DNA from: Spirosoma terrae
GTDB taxonomy: Bacteria > Bacteroidota > Bacteroidia > Cytophagales > Spirosomataceae
Assembly (NCBI RefSeq): GCF_010435915.1
Contig: NZ_JAAFZH010000001.1
Span: 620,001-684,000, forward strand
Direction: 5' to 3'
Length of the DNA stretch: 64,000 bases
A program made the position numbers and the translations under genes. This document shows positions 44,417 through 52,725 of the stretch, one piece after another; position 1 is the stretch's first letter, and each line of letters opens with the position of its first letter. The notes under the pieces were generated by a model. That model was not told where the DNA came from. It saw nothing but the letters and a program-made list of their open reading frames with translations, and made no database searches.

Positions 44417-45481
44417 ATGGAAAAACAGGATATCCGCAAATACTCCGCTGTTCAGCTCAAAGACTGGCTGGGACAGCATGGCGAACAGGGTTTTCGGGCC
44501 AAACAGATTCATGAGTGGCTATGGAAAAAATCAGCTCTGTCGTTTGAGCAGATGACCAATCTGTCGTTGTCAACGCGGGAACTATTAAACGCACATTTTG
44601 AGATTCGCCCACTGACCGTCGATCAGCAGCAACGTAGTAACGATGGTACGATCAAATCGTCGTTTCGGTTGTTTGACGGTAATCTGGTTGAAGGCGTACT
44701 AATTCCGGCGCTACGTAACGATGACCGTGGCGACGGACCATCCGACCGGATGACGGCCTGCGTGTCGAGTCAGGTAGGTTGTTCGCTGACCTGTAAGTTC
44801 TGTGCAACGGGCTATATGGACCGGAAACGAAATCTGGATGCCGCTGAAATCTACGATCAGGTTGTTGCGATCGATCGGCAGGCGAAGGAAAATTACAACG
44901 TACCGCTTTCCAATATTGTCTATATGGGCATGGGCGAGCCATTACTCAACTACAAGAACGTACTGGAATCGGTTGATCGCATTACGTCGCCCGATGGTTT
45001 AGGAATGTCGCCAAAGCGTATAACCGTTTCTACGGCCGGTATTGCCAAAATGATACGTCAGCTGGGCGACGACTCGGTGAAATTCAATCTGGCACTTTCT
45101 TTACACGCAGCGAACGATCAGAAGCGCGATCAGATCATGCCGATCAACGAAAGTAATACGTTGCAGGCGCTGGGCGATGCGTTAGGCTATTTTTATAAGA
45201 AGACGGGCACTCGTATTACGTTTGAGTACATTCTGTTCTATAACTTCAACGATACGTTGCAGGATGCACAGGAACTCTGGAAGTTTACAAAGCGGGTTCC
45301 GGCTAAAATCAACATCATTGAATACAATCCTATTGCGGAGGCTACGTTTAAAAATACCGATCCGCAAACGCTAGATAAATTCGCTGGTTTTCTGGATAGC
45401 AAAGGTGTTACGGTGAACGTTCGGCGGAGCCGGGGGAAAGATATTGATGCTGCCTGCGGACAATTAGCGGGTAAAAAGTAA
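44417..45481 (+). CDS. rlmN: 23S rRNA (adenine2503-C2)-methyltransferase
   Basis: ATG at 44417 gives 354 residues. The radical-SAM motif CSLTCKFC provides C122, C126 and C129 for the 4Fe-4S cluster, and the late cysteine C347 (DIDAACGQL) corresponds to the second catalytic cysteine. VYMGMGEPLLNY and SLHAANDQKRDQIMP are further family segments. RlmN methylates A2503 of 23S rRNA and A37 of some tRNAs, aiding decoding fidelity. The frame upstream of the ATG runs only through the repeat element. Confidence 0.96.
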   Translation: MEKQDIRKYSAVQLKDWLGQHGEQGFRAKQIHEWLWKKSALSFEQMTNLSLSTRELLNAHFEIRPLTVDQQQRSNDGTIKSSFRLFDGNLVEGVLIPALRNDDRGDGPSDRMTACVSSQVGCSLTCKFCATGYMDRKRNLDAAEIYDQVVAIDRQAKENYNVPLSNIVYMGMGEPLLNYKNVLESVDRITSPDGLGMSPKRITVSTAGIAKMIRQLGDDSVKFNLALSLHAANDQKRDQIMPINESNTLQALGDALGYFYKKTGTRITFEYILFYNFNDTLQDAQELWKFTKRVPAKINIIEYNPIAEATFKNTDPQTLDKFAGFLDSKGVTVNVRRSRGKDIDAACGQLAGKK

Positions 45482-45555
45482 GTAGCAACAGGTTTTCTAA
45501 CTATTTGCTGACCTCTACTTAACAATTTGGTAATATGCCTATGGTTTGTTTGCAC

Positions 45556-45563
45556 TACTTTTG
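45556..45563 (+). promoter_or_regulatory. Candidate -7 element for the PiT transporter gene
   Basis: TACTTTTG matches TAnnTTTG, 57 bases before the ATG at 45621. No TTG is at the usual -33 spacing. Confidence 0.45.
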
Positions 45564-45620
45564 TGGCAATCATTGGCTTACACAAGTATTGTTAGCCTAC
45601 TCACAGAAGATCACCCACCT

Positions 45621-47042
45621 ATGTTTGGATTAGAAACGGATGTTTTTATCCTCCTCTTTATCAGCTTATTCGCTGCTTGTGCTTTCGAATTTGTTAATGG
45701 TTTTCATGACACCGCCAACGCTGTAGCTACTGTTATCTACACCAACTCCTTAAAACCGACTGTGGCTGTTGTCTGGTCGGGGATATGCAATTTTACGGGC
45801 GTTTTGCTCGGCGGTATTGGCGTGGCGATGGGAATCGTGAATTTGCTTCCTGTCGAGTTGCTGGTCGATCAGAACGTTTACCATAGTGTGGCTATGGTTT
45901 TGGCGTTGCTCCTGAGTGCTATCATCTGGAATCTGGGAACCTGGTATTTTGGGTTGCCCAGTTCAAGCTCTCATACGCTGATTGGTTCTATTCTGGGCGT
46001 TGGTCTTGCCTTCTCAACCATGCCTGAGAACAAGGCTGGATCTGCCGTTAACTGGGACAAAGCGGGCGAAACAGGGCAGGCGCTGTTATTGTCGCCTTTG
46101 CTCGGCTTTAGCCTGGCTATTGTGCTGATGTTTATGCTACGTCGGTTGGTACCTGCCGAAACGAAAGATCAATTATTTAAGGAGCCCAAGAAAAATTCGG
46201 CACCGCCTTCCTGGATTCGGGGAATATTGATCGTAACCTGTTCGCTGGTTAGCTTTTTCCACGGTAGTAACGATGGACAAAAAGGCGTGGGGTTGGTTAT
46301 GTTAATCCTGATCGGAATTGTACCGTTTCAGTTTGCGGTAAAATCAGATATTGATCCACGGTCGATGCAGTCTAATATTGTCGGGATCGAACAAACCATT
46401 GCCGCTTTAGATTCGAACCAACTGTCTCCCGCCAACCGGGATCGGCTGGCGCGGACTCGTACTGAACTGGCTGAACTGAAATCGATGATTAGCGCCCCGC
46501 TAGTCGATAATAAAATCCCTAATGAAGAACGCATCAATGTTCGGCGCGATTTGTTGCTCATCAACAGCAACATGAATAAAATTGCCGAAGACGAAGGGGC
46601 TAATCTAAGTTCTAACCAGTTGGCTGTTCTGAAGAAAAGCCTGAATGAAGAAACGGGTCTCCGTCGCTATACGGATTATGCCCCGTTGTGGGTTATTCTG
46701 ATGATTGCTCTCTCGCTGGGGCTTGGTACAATGATTGGCTGGCGTCGGATTGTGGTAACGGTTGGTGAAAAAATCGGGAAGCAGCACCTGACTTACGCGC
46801 AGGGAGCATCGGCAGAATTGGTGGCAGCGAGTATGATCGGTCTGGCTTCAGCCCTGAAATTACCTGTTAGTACAACGCACGTTCTTTCCTCGGGTATTGC
46901 CGGAAGCATGGTTGCCAGCAAGGGGGTTAAAAACCTTCAGGCCGATACTGTTCGAAATATTGCCCTGGCCTGGGTGCTGACGCTGCCTGTCTCCTTGTTG
47001 TTATCGTTTACGCTCTATATATTCTTCCGCTGGATCTTATAA
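45621..47042 (+). CDS. PiT-family inorganic phosphate transporter
   Basis: ATG at 45621 gives 473 residues. The duplicated PiT signature is clear: FEFVNGFHDTANAVAT in the first half and the matching segment SFFHGSNDGQKGVG in the second, plus GLPSSSSHTLIGS and KLPVSTTHVLSS. About ten membrane helices are predicted. It probably imports phosphate with a cation across the inner membrane. Between the two halves lies a hydrophilic, helical insertion (about residues 240-350) rich in charged residues, which might form a coiled coil on the cytoplasmic side. It ends at a strong terminator. Confidence 0.9.
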   Translation: MFGLETDVFILLFISLFAACAFEFVNGFHDTANAVATVIYTNSLKPTVAVVWSGICNFTGVLLGGIGVAMGIVNLLPVELLVDQNVYHSVAMVLALLLSAIIWNLGTWYFGLPSSSSHTLIGSILGVGLAFSTMPENKAGSAVNWDKAGETGQALLLSPLLGFSLAIVLMFMLRRLVPAETKDQLFKEPKKNSAPPSWIRGILIVTCSLVSFFHGSNDGQKGVGLVMLILIGIVPFQFAVKSDIDPRSMQSNIVGIEQTIAALDSNQLSPANRDRLARTRTELAELKSMISAPLVDNKIPNEERINVRRDLLLINSNMNKIAEDEGANLSSNQLAVLKKSLNEETGLRRYTDYAPLWVILMIALSLGLGTMIGWRRIVVTVGEKIGKQHLTYAQGASAELVAASMIGLASALKLPVSTTHVLSSGIAGSMVASKGVKNLQADTVRNIALAWVLTLPVSLLLSFTLYIFFRWIL

Positions 47043-47062
47043 AGACCAGCTGCTCAATACGC

Positions 47063-47090
47063 AAAAGCCCTGTTCTGCAGGGCTTTTTTT
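47063..47090. terminator. Terminator after PiT transporter
   Basis: AAAAGCCCTG (47063-47072) and CAGGGCTTTT (47078-47087), loop TTCTG, run into seven T. The A-tract on the other side allows it to serve the converging response-regulator gene too. Confidence 0.92.
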
Positions 47091-47096
47091 GTGGTA

Positions 47097-47495
47097 TTAG
47101 GAGAAGTAACCCGCCAGACACAGTTCATCCGCGAAGTTGCGCCAGTCCTGGAAACTTTTGGGTTTGGTCGTAACCTGATAAACATTCAGTTCCTGCGCTT
47201 TGGCAACAATATCAGCTCGTAAATCCTGACTGAATAAGATCATTTTTAAAGCCTGAGCGCTTGGATGCTTTTGTAGCCACTGGATGATCTGTAACCCATC
47301 GGTATCAGGCAAATAATAATCGACGACCACAAGATTGGGAAGAAGATCCGACTGGTCGATAGCTGCCCGTAAATCTGCGTCATTCGTAAAGCTTACTAAT
47401 TGGCAGGTTAACCGCTCTAACCGAAAAGCACGGGTGATGATCTCAATAAGCTGAGTATCATCATCGATAAGCCAGATAGACGCATTTCGTTGCAT
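47097..47495 (-). CDS. Single-domain response regulator
   Basis: This 132-residue protein is a bare receiver domain with no output domain. The acidic pocket D11-D12-D13, the phospho-acceptor D59 (VVVDYYLPDTDG), S89 and K111 are all in place, so it should be phosphorylated. It is divergent from the RsbR-like gene that opens a partner-switching operon ending in a histidine kinase. This suggests that the kinase at 50335 is its partner, although they are 3 kb apart. Output must come from protein-protein contacts. Confidence 0.88.
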   Translation of the reverse strand: MQRNASIWLIDDDTQLIEIITRAFRLERLTCQLVSFTNDADLRAAIDQSDLLPNLVVVDYYLPDTDGLQIIQWLQKHPSAQALKMILFSQDLRADIVAKAQELNVYQVTTKPKSFQDWRNFADELCLAGYFS

Positions 47496-47621
47496 AACAC
47501 AGGTAAAAGAAAGCGGAGTTGCAATAAAACCTGTTTGTCAATTCTTGTATTAGTGTTCAACCTGATAATAGATAAAACGGTTCAGGAATCTTGTTTAACC
47601 CGTTTGTTTAATGATAAGTAC

Positions 47622-47629
47622 TACATTTG
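47622..47629 (+). promoter_or_regulatory. Candidate promoter of the rsb operon
   Basis: TACATTTG matches TAnnTTTG, 23 bases before the RsbR-like start. A TTTG lies 15 bases upstream of it, shorter than the usual spacing. Confidence 0.45.
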
Positions 47630-47652
47630 TTTACTTTATCATATAAAATAGG

Positions 47653-48519
47653 ATGGCTTATAGCATAGCGCAGTTATTGACGAGTAACAAGACCCGGTTA
47701 TTCGATATGTGGATACAAAAGCAATTGGCAAGTGAAAGTCTTCGGGAAGATTTAATGACCGATGATGAGTTACGGGCTCAATCGCAGGAATTGGTCGATA
47801 CATTGACTAGCGTGATTACGGCTGACAATATCAGCCATGTTGAGTCAACGGATTTTGATGAAGTGTTCGAAGTCCTCTCGGCTATTTCTATGTCGCGGGC
47901 CCGACAAGGATTCTCGCCCCGCGAAACAGGGTTGTATATATTCAGTCTGAAAGAAGCCATTTTCGATTTGCTTCAGGAAAATCTGGCTGATGATCCAGCA
48001 ACGCTATTAGCCGAGAGCATGAAAATAAACCGACTGATGGATAGTTTCGGAATCATTACGTTCGAAACGTTTATTAAAGGCCGTGAGGACGTTATTCTTC
48101 GCCAAACAGAAGAAATTGCTGACATCTCGACACCGGTTATTCAGGTGTGGGATGGTATTCTGGCCTTGCCAATTATCGGTACGCTGGATAGTTCACGAAC
48201 GCAGGTCGTTATGGAAAGTCTGCTCCAGAAAATTGTTGATACGGGTAGCGGTATTGCTATTCTGGATATATCAGGCGTGCCAGCGGTTGATTCATTAGTT
48301 GCCCAGCATCTGATCAAAACAGTGAGTGCTACGCGGCTTATGGGTGCCGACTGTATTATCAGCGGTATTCGACCCGAAATTGCCCAGACAGTGGTTCATC
48401 TGGGTATCGATTTATCGAACATCATTACGAAAGCTACGCTAGCCAGTGCGCTGAAGCATGCCTTTAGCATGAATCGGCTGGTCGTTAAACGTAGTGAAGC
48501 GGAGAAGAAGGTATTGTAG
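47653..48519 (+). CDS. rsbR: RsbR-type stressosome scaffold protein
   Basis: This 288-residue protein has an N-terminal helical sensor domain (about 1-150) with no haem or flavin motif visible, and a C-terminal STAS domain (about 165-275). The STAS part is close to B. subtilis RsbR: LPIIGTLDSSR, LDISGVPAVDSL and SGIRPEIAQTVVHLGIDLSNIITKAT. Serines (in GTLDSSR and VDS) stand where RsbR has its two phosphorylated threonines. RsbR and RsbS form the large stressosome complex that holds RsbT until stress. It opens a five-gene operon; rsbS follows after 12 bases. Confidence 0.9.
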   Translation: MAYSIAQLLTSNKTRLFDMWIQKQLASESLREDLMTDDELRAQSQELVDTLTSVITADNISHVESTDFDEVFEVLSAISMSRARQGFSPRETGLYIFSLKEAIFDLLQENLADDPATLLAESMKINRLMDSFGIITFETFIKGREDVILRQTEEIADISTPVIQVWDGILALPIIGTLDSSRTQVVMESLLQKIVDTGSGIAILDISGVPAVDSLVAQHLIKTVSATRLMGADCIISGIRPEIAQTVVHLGIDLSNIITKATLASALKHAFSMNRLVVKRSEAEKKVL

Positions 48520-48531
48520 ACTAATCGTGTC

Positions 48532-48930
48532 ATGGATAAAATACCGATTCTACGAATGGGGCCGTTTTTGCTGGTTACCATTCAAATTGATTTGTATGAT
48601 CGGCTGGCGCTGAATCTGGAAACAGATCTGGTCAACATGGTTCATAAGACGGGTGCTCGTGGCGTACTGATCGATATTTCGGCGGTTTCAATCGTAGATT
48701 CCTTCATGGGGCGTATTCTGGGAAATATTGCCAGTATGACTCGAGTGCTGGATGCTGAAACGGTGGTGGTTGGTATGCAGCCAGCCGTTGCTATTACGCT
48801 AATCGAACTTGGTTTGTCATTAACGGGTGTTCATACGGCCCTCGATGTTGAACGGGGGATGGCTCTTCTGCAATCAAAACTTGACCCCGATGAGGAACTG
48901 GCAAACGACAATGATAACGACGTTGAGTAA
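48532..48930 (+). CDS. rsbS: RsbS-type STAS-domain antagonist
   Basis: This 132-residue single STAS domain has the phospho-site segment LIDISAVSIVDSFMGR, with S57 in the DSF motif that RsbT phosphorylates in B. subtilis. MQPAVAITLIELGLSL is also conserved. It forms the stressosome core with RsbR and binds RsbT. The C-terminal tail is acidic (DPDEELANDNDNDVE). Its 3' end overlaps rsbT by 20 bases. Confidence 0.9.
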   Translation: MDKIPILRMGPFLLVTIQIDLYDRLALNLETDLVNMVHKTGARGVLIDISAVSIVDSFMGRILGNIASMTRVLDAETVVVGMQPAVAITLIELGLSLTGVHTALDVERGMALLQSKLDPDEELANDNDNDVE

Positions 48931-49324
48931 AGACAATGTGTCTATTACTCGCGAGCAAGATGTTGTTCCCTTCCGAAATCGAGTTAAGGAGCAGGCAGTA
49001 CGTATTGGTATGGGCCTGGTGAACCAAACGAAGCTCATCACCGCTGCCAGCGAATTGGTTCGTAATATGATTCGCTACGCAGGGCAGGGCGAAGTGCGCA
49101 TTGAGGTGGTTAGCAAAGGGCGTGAGGCTGGAATCCGGTTAATCTTTTCCGATAATGGTCCTGGTATTCCTGATATTAATCTGGCCATGCAGGATGGTTA
49201 CTCAACAGGCAAGAGTTTAGGGCTGGGGCTTCCTGGCACCCGGCGTTTAGTGAACGAATTCGACATTAAAAGCACCGTAGGGCAGGGAACAACAGTGACT
49301 ATTTTGAAATGGAAGAATGGATAA
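48911..49324 (+). CDS. rsbT: RsbT-type switch kinase
   Basis: ATG at 48911, inside the end of rsbS, gives 137 residues, close to the 133 of B. subtilis RsbT. The GHKL ATPase boxes are ELVRNMIRYA (N box), SDNGPGIPD (G1) and GKSLGLGLPGTRRL (G2). RsbT phosphorylates RsbS and RsbR on stress and then leaves to activate a downstream partner. No RsbU homologue is in the window, so the partner may be the PP2C protein or the kinase encoded next. It overlaps the next gene by 8 bases. Confidence 0.9.
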   Translation: MITTLSKDNVSITREQDVVPFRNRVKEQAVRIGMGLVNQTKLITAASELVRNMIRYAGQGEVRIEVVSKGREAGIRLIFSDNGPGIPDINLAMQDGYSTGKSLGLGLPGTRRLVNEFDIKSTVGQGTTVTILKWKNG

Positions 49325-50351
49325 TTCCCCACATGTACGTTTTCAGGCAACGGATCGGAGTTATCTGGCGAGTATAAAGAAAGAAGTTACGCATATAGCC
49401 GCTCAGATAGGCTTTCAGCCGCAGCGTTTGGGAGAAATTGATCTGATTGTTGCCGAAATGGCTTCTAATCTCATTAAGCATGCGGGTGGTGGAGAACTTT
49501 TAGTTCGGCATTTTCAATCTTCCGACAATGCTGGTCTTGAACTAATCAGTATCGATAACGGCCCTGGTATGGCCGACCCTGCCAAAATGATGCAGGATGG
49601 TATATCAACAACCAGTACGCTTGGGCACGGGCTGGGTTCCATTCAGCGGTTGGCCGATCAGACCCAGTTATACTCCCTTAAAGGCTGGGGAACAATTCTG
49701 CTGGCCCGAGTTTATAAAAAGACGCTGGCAGCTTCACCGGTTCGAAAAGAATTTGACTATCGTTCCATTGTGGTTGCCAAACCGGGAGAAACCGTAAGTG
49801 GCGATGGCTGCTACGTTAAATTAACCGGTTCGTGCATCAAGCTCTTTTTGGGCGACGGGCTGGGGCACGGACCAGAAGCTAATTATGCGATTCAGACAGC
49901 CATAAGTGCTTTCCGGTTCTGTCCTGATCAACGGCCTGTCGATATCATTCAACATATTCACCGGGCTACCAAAAAAACACGCGGGCTGGTAGGTTCTGTT
50001 GTCGTGTACGATAGCCAGAAAAAACAGTGGAATTGGTGTGGCGTCGGTAATATTTCAACGCGGGTTAGTAGTGCGCTACTGAACAAAAGCTTCCTGGCCT
50101 ACAACGGTATTATAGGAATGAACTTGCCCGGCACTATGAATGACCATGTACTACCTGTTGAGCGGGGCCAGTTGCTCATTATGTGCTCGGATGGCATACA
50201 GTCTCGGTGGGATATTAGTCGATATACCTCTATTCAGCGATACGACCTATCTATTCTGGCGGCTGCGATTTACAAAGATTATACTCGACGTACGGATGAC
50301 ACATCCATATTTGTTGGGCGAGTTCAGGGAGATTATGGAGGAATTGGTTAA
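49317..50351 (+). CDS. GHKL ATPase fused to an RsbX/SpoIIE-type PP2C phosphatase
   Basis: The N-terminal 135 residues of this 344-residue protein are a second RsbT/RsbW-like ATPase (EMASNLIKHAGGG, SIDNGPGMADP, TLGHGLGSIQRL). Residues about 155-340 are a PP2C-type phosphatase domain of the SpoIIE/RsbX kind, with metal-binding GDGCYV, LFLGDGLGHGPEA and SDGIQSRWD and the late DDTSIFV. RsbX dephosphorylates RsbR/RsbS to reset the stressosome. The fusion joins a kinase-like and a phosphatase module in one chain. It overlaps rsbT by 8 bases and the kinase gene by 17 bases, so translation is coupled. Confidence 0.87.
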   Translation: MDNSPHVRFQATDRSYLASIKKEVTHIAAQIGFQPQRLGEIDLIVAEMASNLIKHAGGGELLVRHFQSSDNAGLELISIDNGPGMADPAKMMQDGISTTSTLGHGLGSIQRLADQTQLYSLKGWGTILLARVYKKTLAASPVRKEFDYRSIVVAKPGETVSGDGCYVKLTGSCIKLFLGDGLGHGPEANYAIQTAISAFRFCPDQRPVDIIQHIHRATKKTRGLVGSVVVYDSQKKQWNWCGVGNISTRVSSALLNKSFLAYNGIIGMNLPGTMNDHVLPVERGQLLIMCSDGIQSRWDISRYTSIQRYDLSILAAAIYKDYTRRTDDTSIFVGRVQGDYGGIG

Positions 50352-52002
50352 AGTAACGCTCGACAATGAAATGGATCTCATTGTTGCCCATAAGCGGGCT
50401 ATGAAGCTGGCCGAAATGGCAGGCCTATCGCTGGCTTCTCAGACTACATTTGCAACGGCCGTATCGGAAGTTGCCCGCTATGCTATGGAGCAGGTTCCTG
50501 GCCCCATGCTGACCCTTGGTGCGGATAGTTCACTACGTAACCAGTCGCTGACGGCAGTCGTTGAAGATAAGGACTTAGTGATTACCAATCCGCTGCATCA
50601 GGGGTTGCTGTATGCCCAGCGATTGGTCGATAAGCTGGAAGTTATAAACACCGGTGTCAACAACCGGATTGTGCTCCATTATTCATTACGTATCTCGCGA
50701 CGTATCAGTAATGAGCGCTTAGCCGACTGGCGATCGCAATTCAATGCCGATCAGCCGTTGTCTGCTTATGATGAAATTAAGCAGAAAAATGAACAATTAC
50801 GGGAACTCGCTATGCGTTTGCAGGCGAGTGAGCATCATTATAGGCAGGTAACAAACTCGTTGCCGTTAATGATCTTCACGGTCAATGAATCAGGACAACT
50901 TCTATACGCAAACCACTGGACAACGGAGTTCACTGGCTCATCGATTCAGACGCTAAACCAAACAAAATGGTCGAAGGTCATACATCCGGATGACCAGGCA
51001 GGTTTCTGGGGGAAATGGGCGAAACAAATTGGCAATGAACGATTCTTCCAGCACGAGTGCCGGTTACGGGAAGAAGCGACACAAACTTATTTCTGGCATC
51101 TGGTTTCAGCGCAGCCAGCCAATAGCGAAAGGGATAAGTTTGCTTTGTGGACGGGCTTTGCTGTCAATATAGACGCCCAAAAAATAGTAGGGCAGACCTT
51201 GCGGGAAAATGAAGAATTGGCTCAGGCAAAAAACAAACTGGAGCAATCGCAACGCAAACTGGAAGCTACCGTTAATGAGCTAAACCAAAGTAATGATAAG
51301 CTCAGTCAGTTTGCGTATATCGCCAGCCATGACTTGCAGGAGCCGCTACGTAAGATCCAGCAGTTTGGCGATTTACTCCGATCGCGCAATACGTCGTTAC
51401 CCAGCGAAGATTTATCGTATCTGGAGCGTATGCAGGCTGCCGCCGGTCGAATGTCTGTACTGATCAAAGACTTACTGAGCTACTCACGTTTATCCACTCG
51501 CCTTCGGCCATCGGCAGCGGTTTCGCTGGATCAGGTGTTACTGTCGACCCTGGAAAATCTGTCGGTAACGATCGAGGAAACCAATGCTCAGATTCAGTTG
51601 GAAGCCCTACCCACCGTGCAGGGTGATTCTTCGCAGTTAGGCCAGCTGTTTCAGAATTTAATGAGCAATGCGCTGAAGTTCCGTCAGCCTGCTATATCGC
51701 CTATCATTACGATCTCCTCGAAACGGATAACCGCTATGGACTTACCCGCTGAACTACGGTTTCTGAATAGTATGCAGGATCATTATCGGATCGACGTAGC
51801 GGATAATGGTATTGGGTTCGATATAAAATATCTGAACCGAATATTTCAGGTATTTCAGCGACTGCATACGAAGAGTGAATACAGTGGCACAGGCGTTGGA
51901 TTAGCTATTTGCGAAAAAGTAGTGACTAATCATGGGGGAGCTATTACAGCTACCAGTCAGCCTGGCTTCGGAGCCACGTTTACCATATACCTTCCGGCCT
52001 GA
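50335..52002 (+). CDS. Sensor histidine kinase with RsbT-like N-terminus and PAS domain
   Basis: ATG at 50335, overlapping the phosphatase gene, gives 555 residues. Residues about 1-130 follow the RsbT/RsbW fold (TTFATAVSEVARYAMEQ), but the G1 and G2 glycine boxes are lost, so ATP binding there is doubtful. A PAS domain follows (about 165-285), then a coiled coil, the HisKA domain (ASHDLQEPLRK, H332) and a HATPase domain (NLMSNALKF, DNGIGFD, GTGVGLAICEKVV). There is no membrane segment, so it is cytoplasmic and may take its input from the stressosome. The likely receiver is the response regulator at 47097-47495. It converges with the DUF1080 gene, 3 bases away. Confidence 0.87.
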   Translation: MEELVKVTLDNEMDLIVAHKRAMKLAEMAGLSLASQTTFATAVSEVARYAMEQVPGPMLTLGADSSLRNQSLTAVVEDKDLVITNPLHQGLLYAQRLVDKLEVINTGVNNRIVLHYSLRISRRISNERLADWRSQFNADQPLSAYDEIKQKNEQLRELAMRLQASEHHYRQVTNSLPLMIFTVNESGQLLYANHWTTEFTGSSIQTLNQTKWSKVIHPDDQAGFWGKWAKQIGNERFFQHECRLREEATQTYFWHLVSAQPANSERDKFALWTGFAVNIDAQKIVGQTLRENEELAQAKNKLEQSQRKLEATVNELNQSNDKLSQFAYIASHDLQEPLRKIQQFGDLLRSRNTSLPSEDLSYLERMQAAAGRMSVLIKDLLSYSRLSTRLRPSAAVSLDQVLLSTLENLSVTIEETNAQIQLEALPTVQGDSSQLGQLFQNLMSNALKFRQPAISPIITISSKRITAMDLPAELRFLNSMQDHYRIDVADNGIGFDIKYLNRIFQVFQRLHTKSEYSGTGVGLAICEKVVTNHGGAITATSQPGFGATFTIYLPA

Positions 52003-52005
52003 TCA

Positions 52006-52704
52006 TTAGTTCAATTCTTTTATAGCAATACGTCGGAAGCGGTGAGCGGCATCGGGTTTCCAGGAGCCTGACATCTCAAAGGCTTCGGCTGCTTTTGAAT
52101 ACACTGCCGACCAGTGCGCCTGTAAACCAATCATGCCTGACGTAGCACCGGCCACAAAATCATTGACCGGCTCCGTTACGTCCCACATAAGCTCGTCGTT
52201 TACCCACAGGCGGATACGGGGAATATCGCCTTCCATCCGAATCCGAAAGGCGTTCCAGTCGTTGGTTTTCCAGACCCTGGCAATATTAGTCGCCTTAGCT
52301 CCTTTACTGACATTCATCCGTTCGCCAAGCAAATCGCCGAGGCCACCGGGTGTTGCCAGCTCTATCTGGTAAGCCATACCGCTTTCGCTGGAACGCAGAA
52401 AAATACCACCGTTGCAGAACGAATCTATTTTCGCTTCCAGATAGAGTTCAAAATTCCGATACGTTCTATCGGTTAGCAGAATGCCTCCCTGGCCGTAAGG
52501 GCGTTGTTTTAACGTAATGACCCCGTTTTCTACGTAGAAATTGCCGGTGGTTCCCTGATGAGATGTTCGACTGGTATGCCAGCCAGCCAAATCTTTTCCG
52601 TTGAAAATAGACGTAAAACCTACTGGTATTTTTTCGGGCTGAGCCTGAGCCAGATTTAGGGTAATCCCGAAAAAGAGCAGGAGGCTGATTTTTTGGAGAA
52701 ACAT
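52006..52704 (-). CDS. Secreted DUF1080 (3-keto-disaccharide hydrolase-like) protein
   Basis: ATG at 52704 gives 232 residues with a signal peptide ending near AQAQ; a TTG two codons upstream is less likely. The DUF1080 fold shows GFTSIFNGKDLAGWH near the mature N-terminus, NFELYLEAKID and NGGIFLRSS in the middle, and WNAFRIRMEGDIPRIRLWVND toward the end. DUF1080 proteins are concanavalin-like beta sandwiches; some hydrolyse 3-keto-glycosides. It is the last of four reverse-strand genes that together suggest periplasmic sugar oxidation and cleavage. Confidence 0.85.
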   Translation of the reverse strand: MFLQKISLLLFFGITLNLAQAQPEKIPVGFTSIFNGKDLAGWHTSRTSHQGTTGNFYVENGVITLKQRPYGQGGILLTDRTYRNFELYLEAKIDSFCNGGIFLRSSESGMAYQIELATPGGLGDLLGERMNVSKGAKATNIARVWKTNDWNAFRIRMEGDIPRIRLWVNDELMWDVTEPVNDFVAGATSGMIGLQAHWSAVYSKAAEAFEMSGSWKPDAAHRFRRIAIKELN

Positions 52705-52725
52705 ATTCAAGATGATAGATACTGA

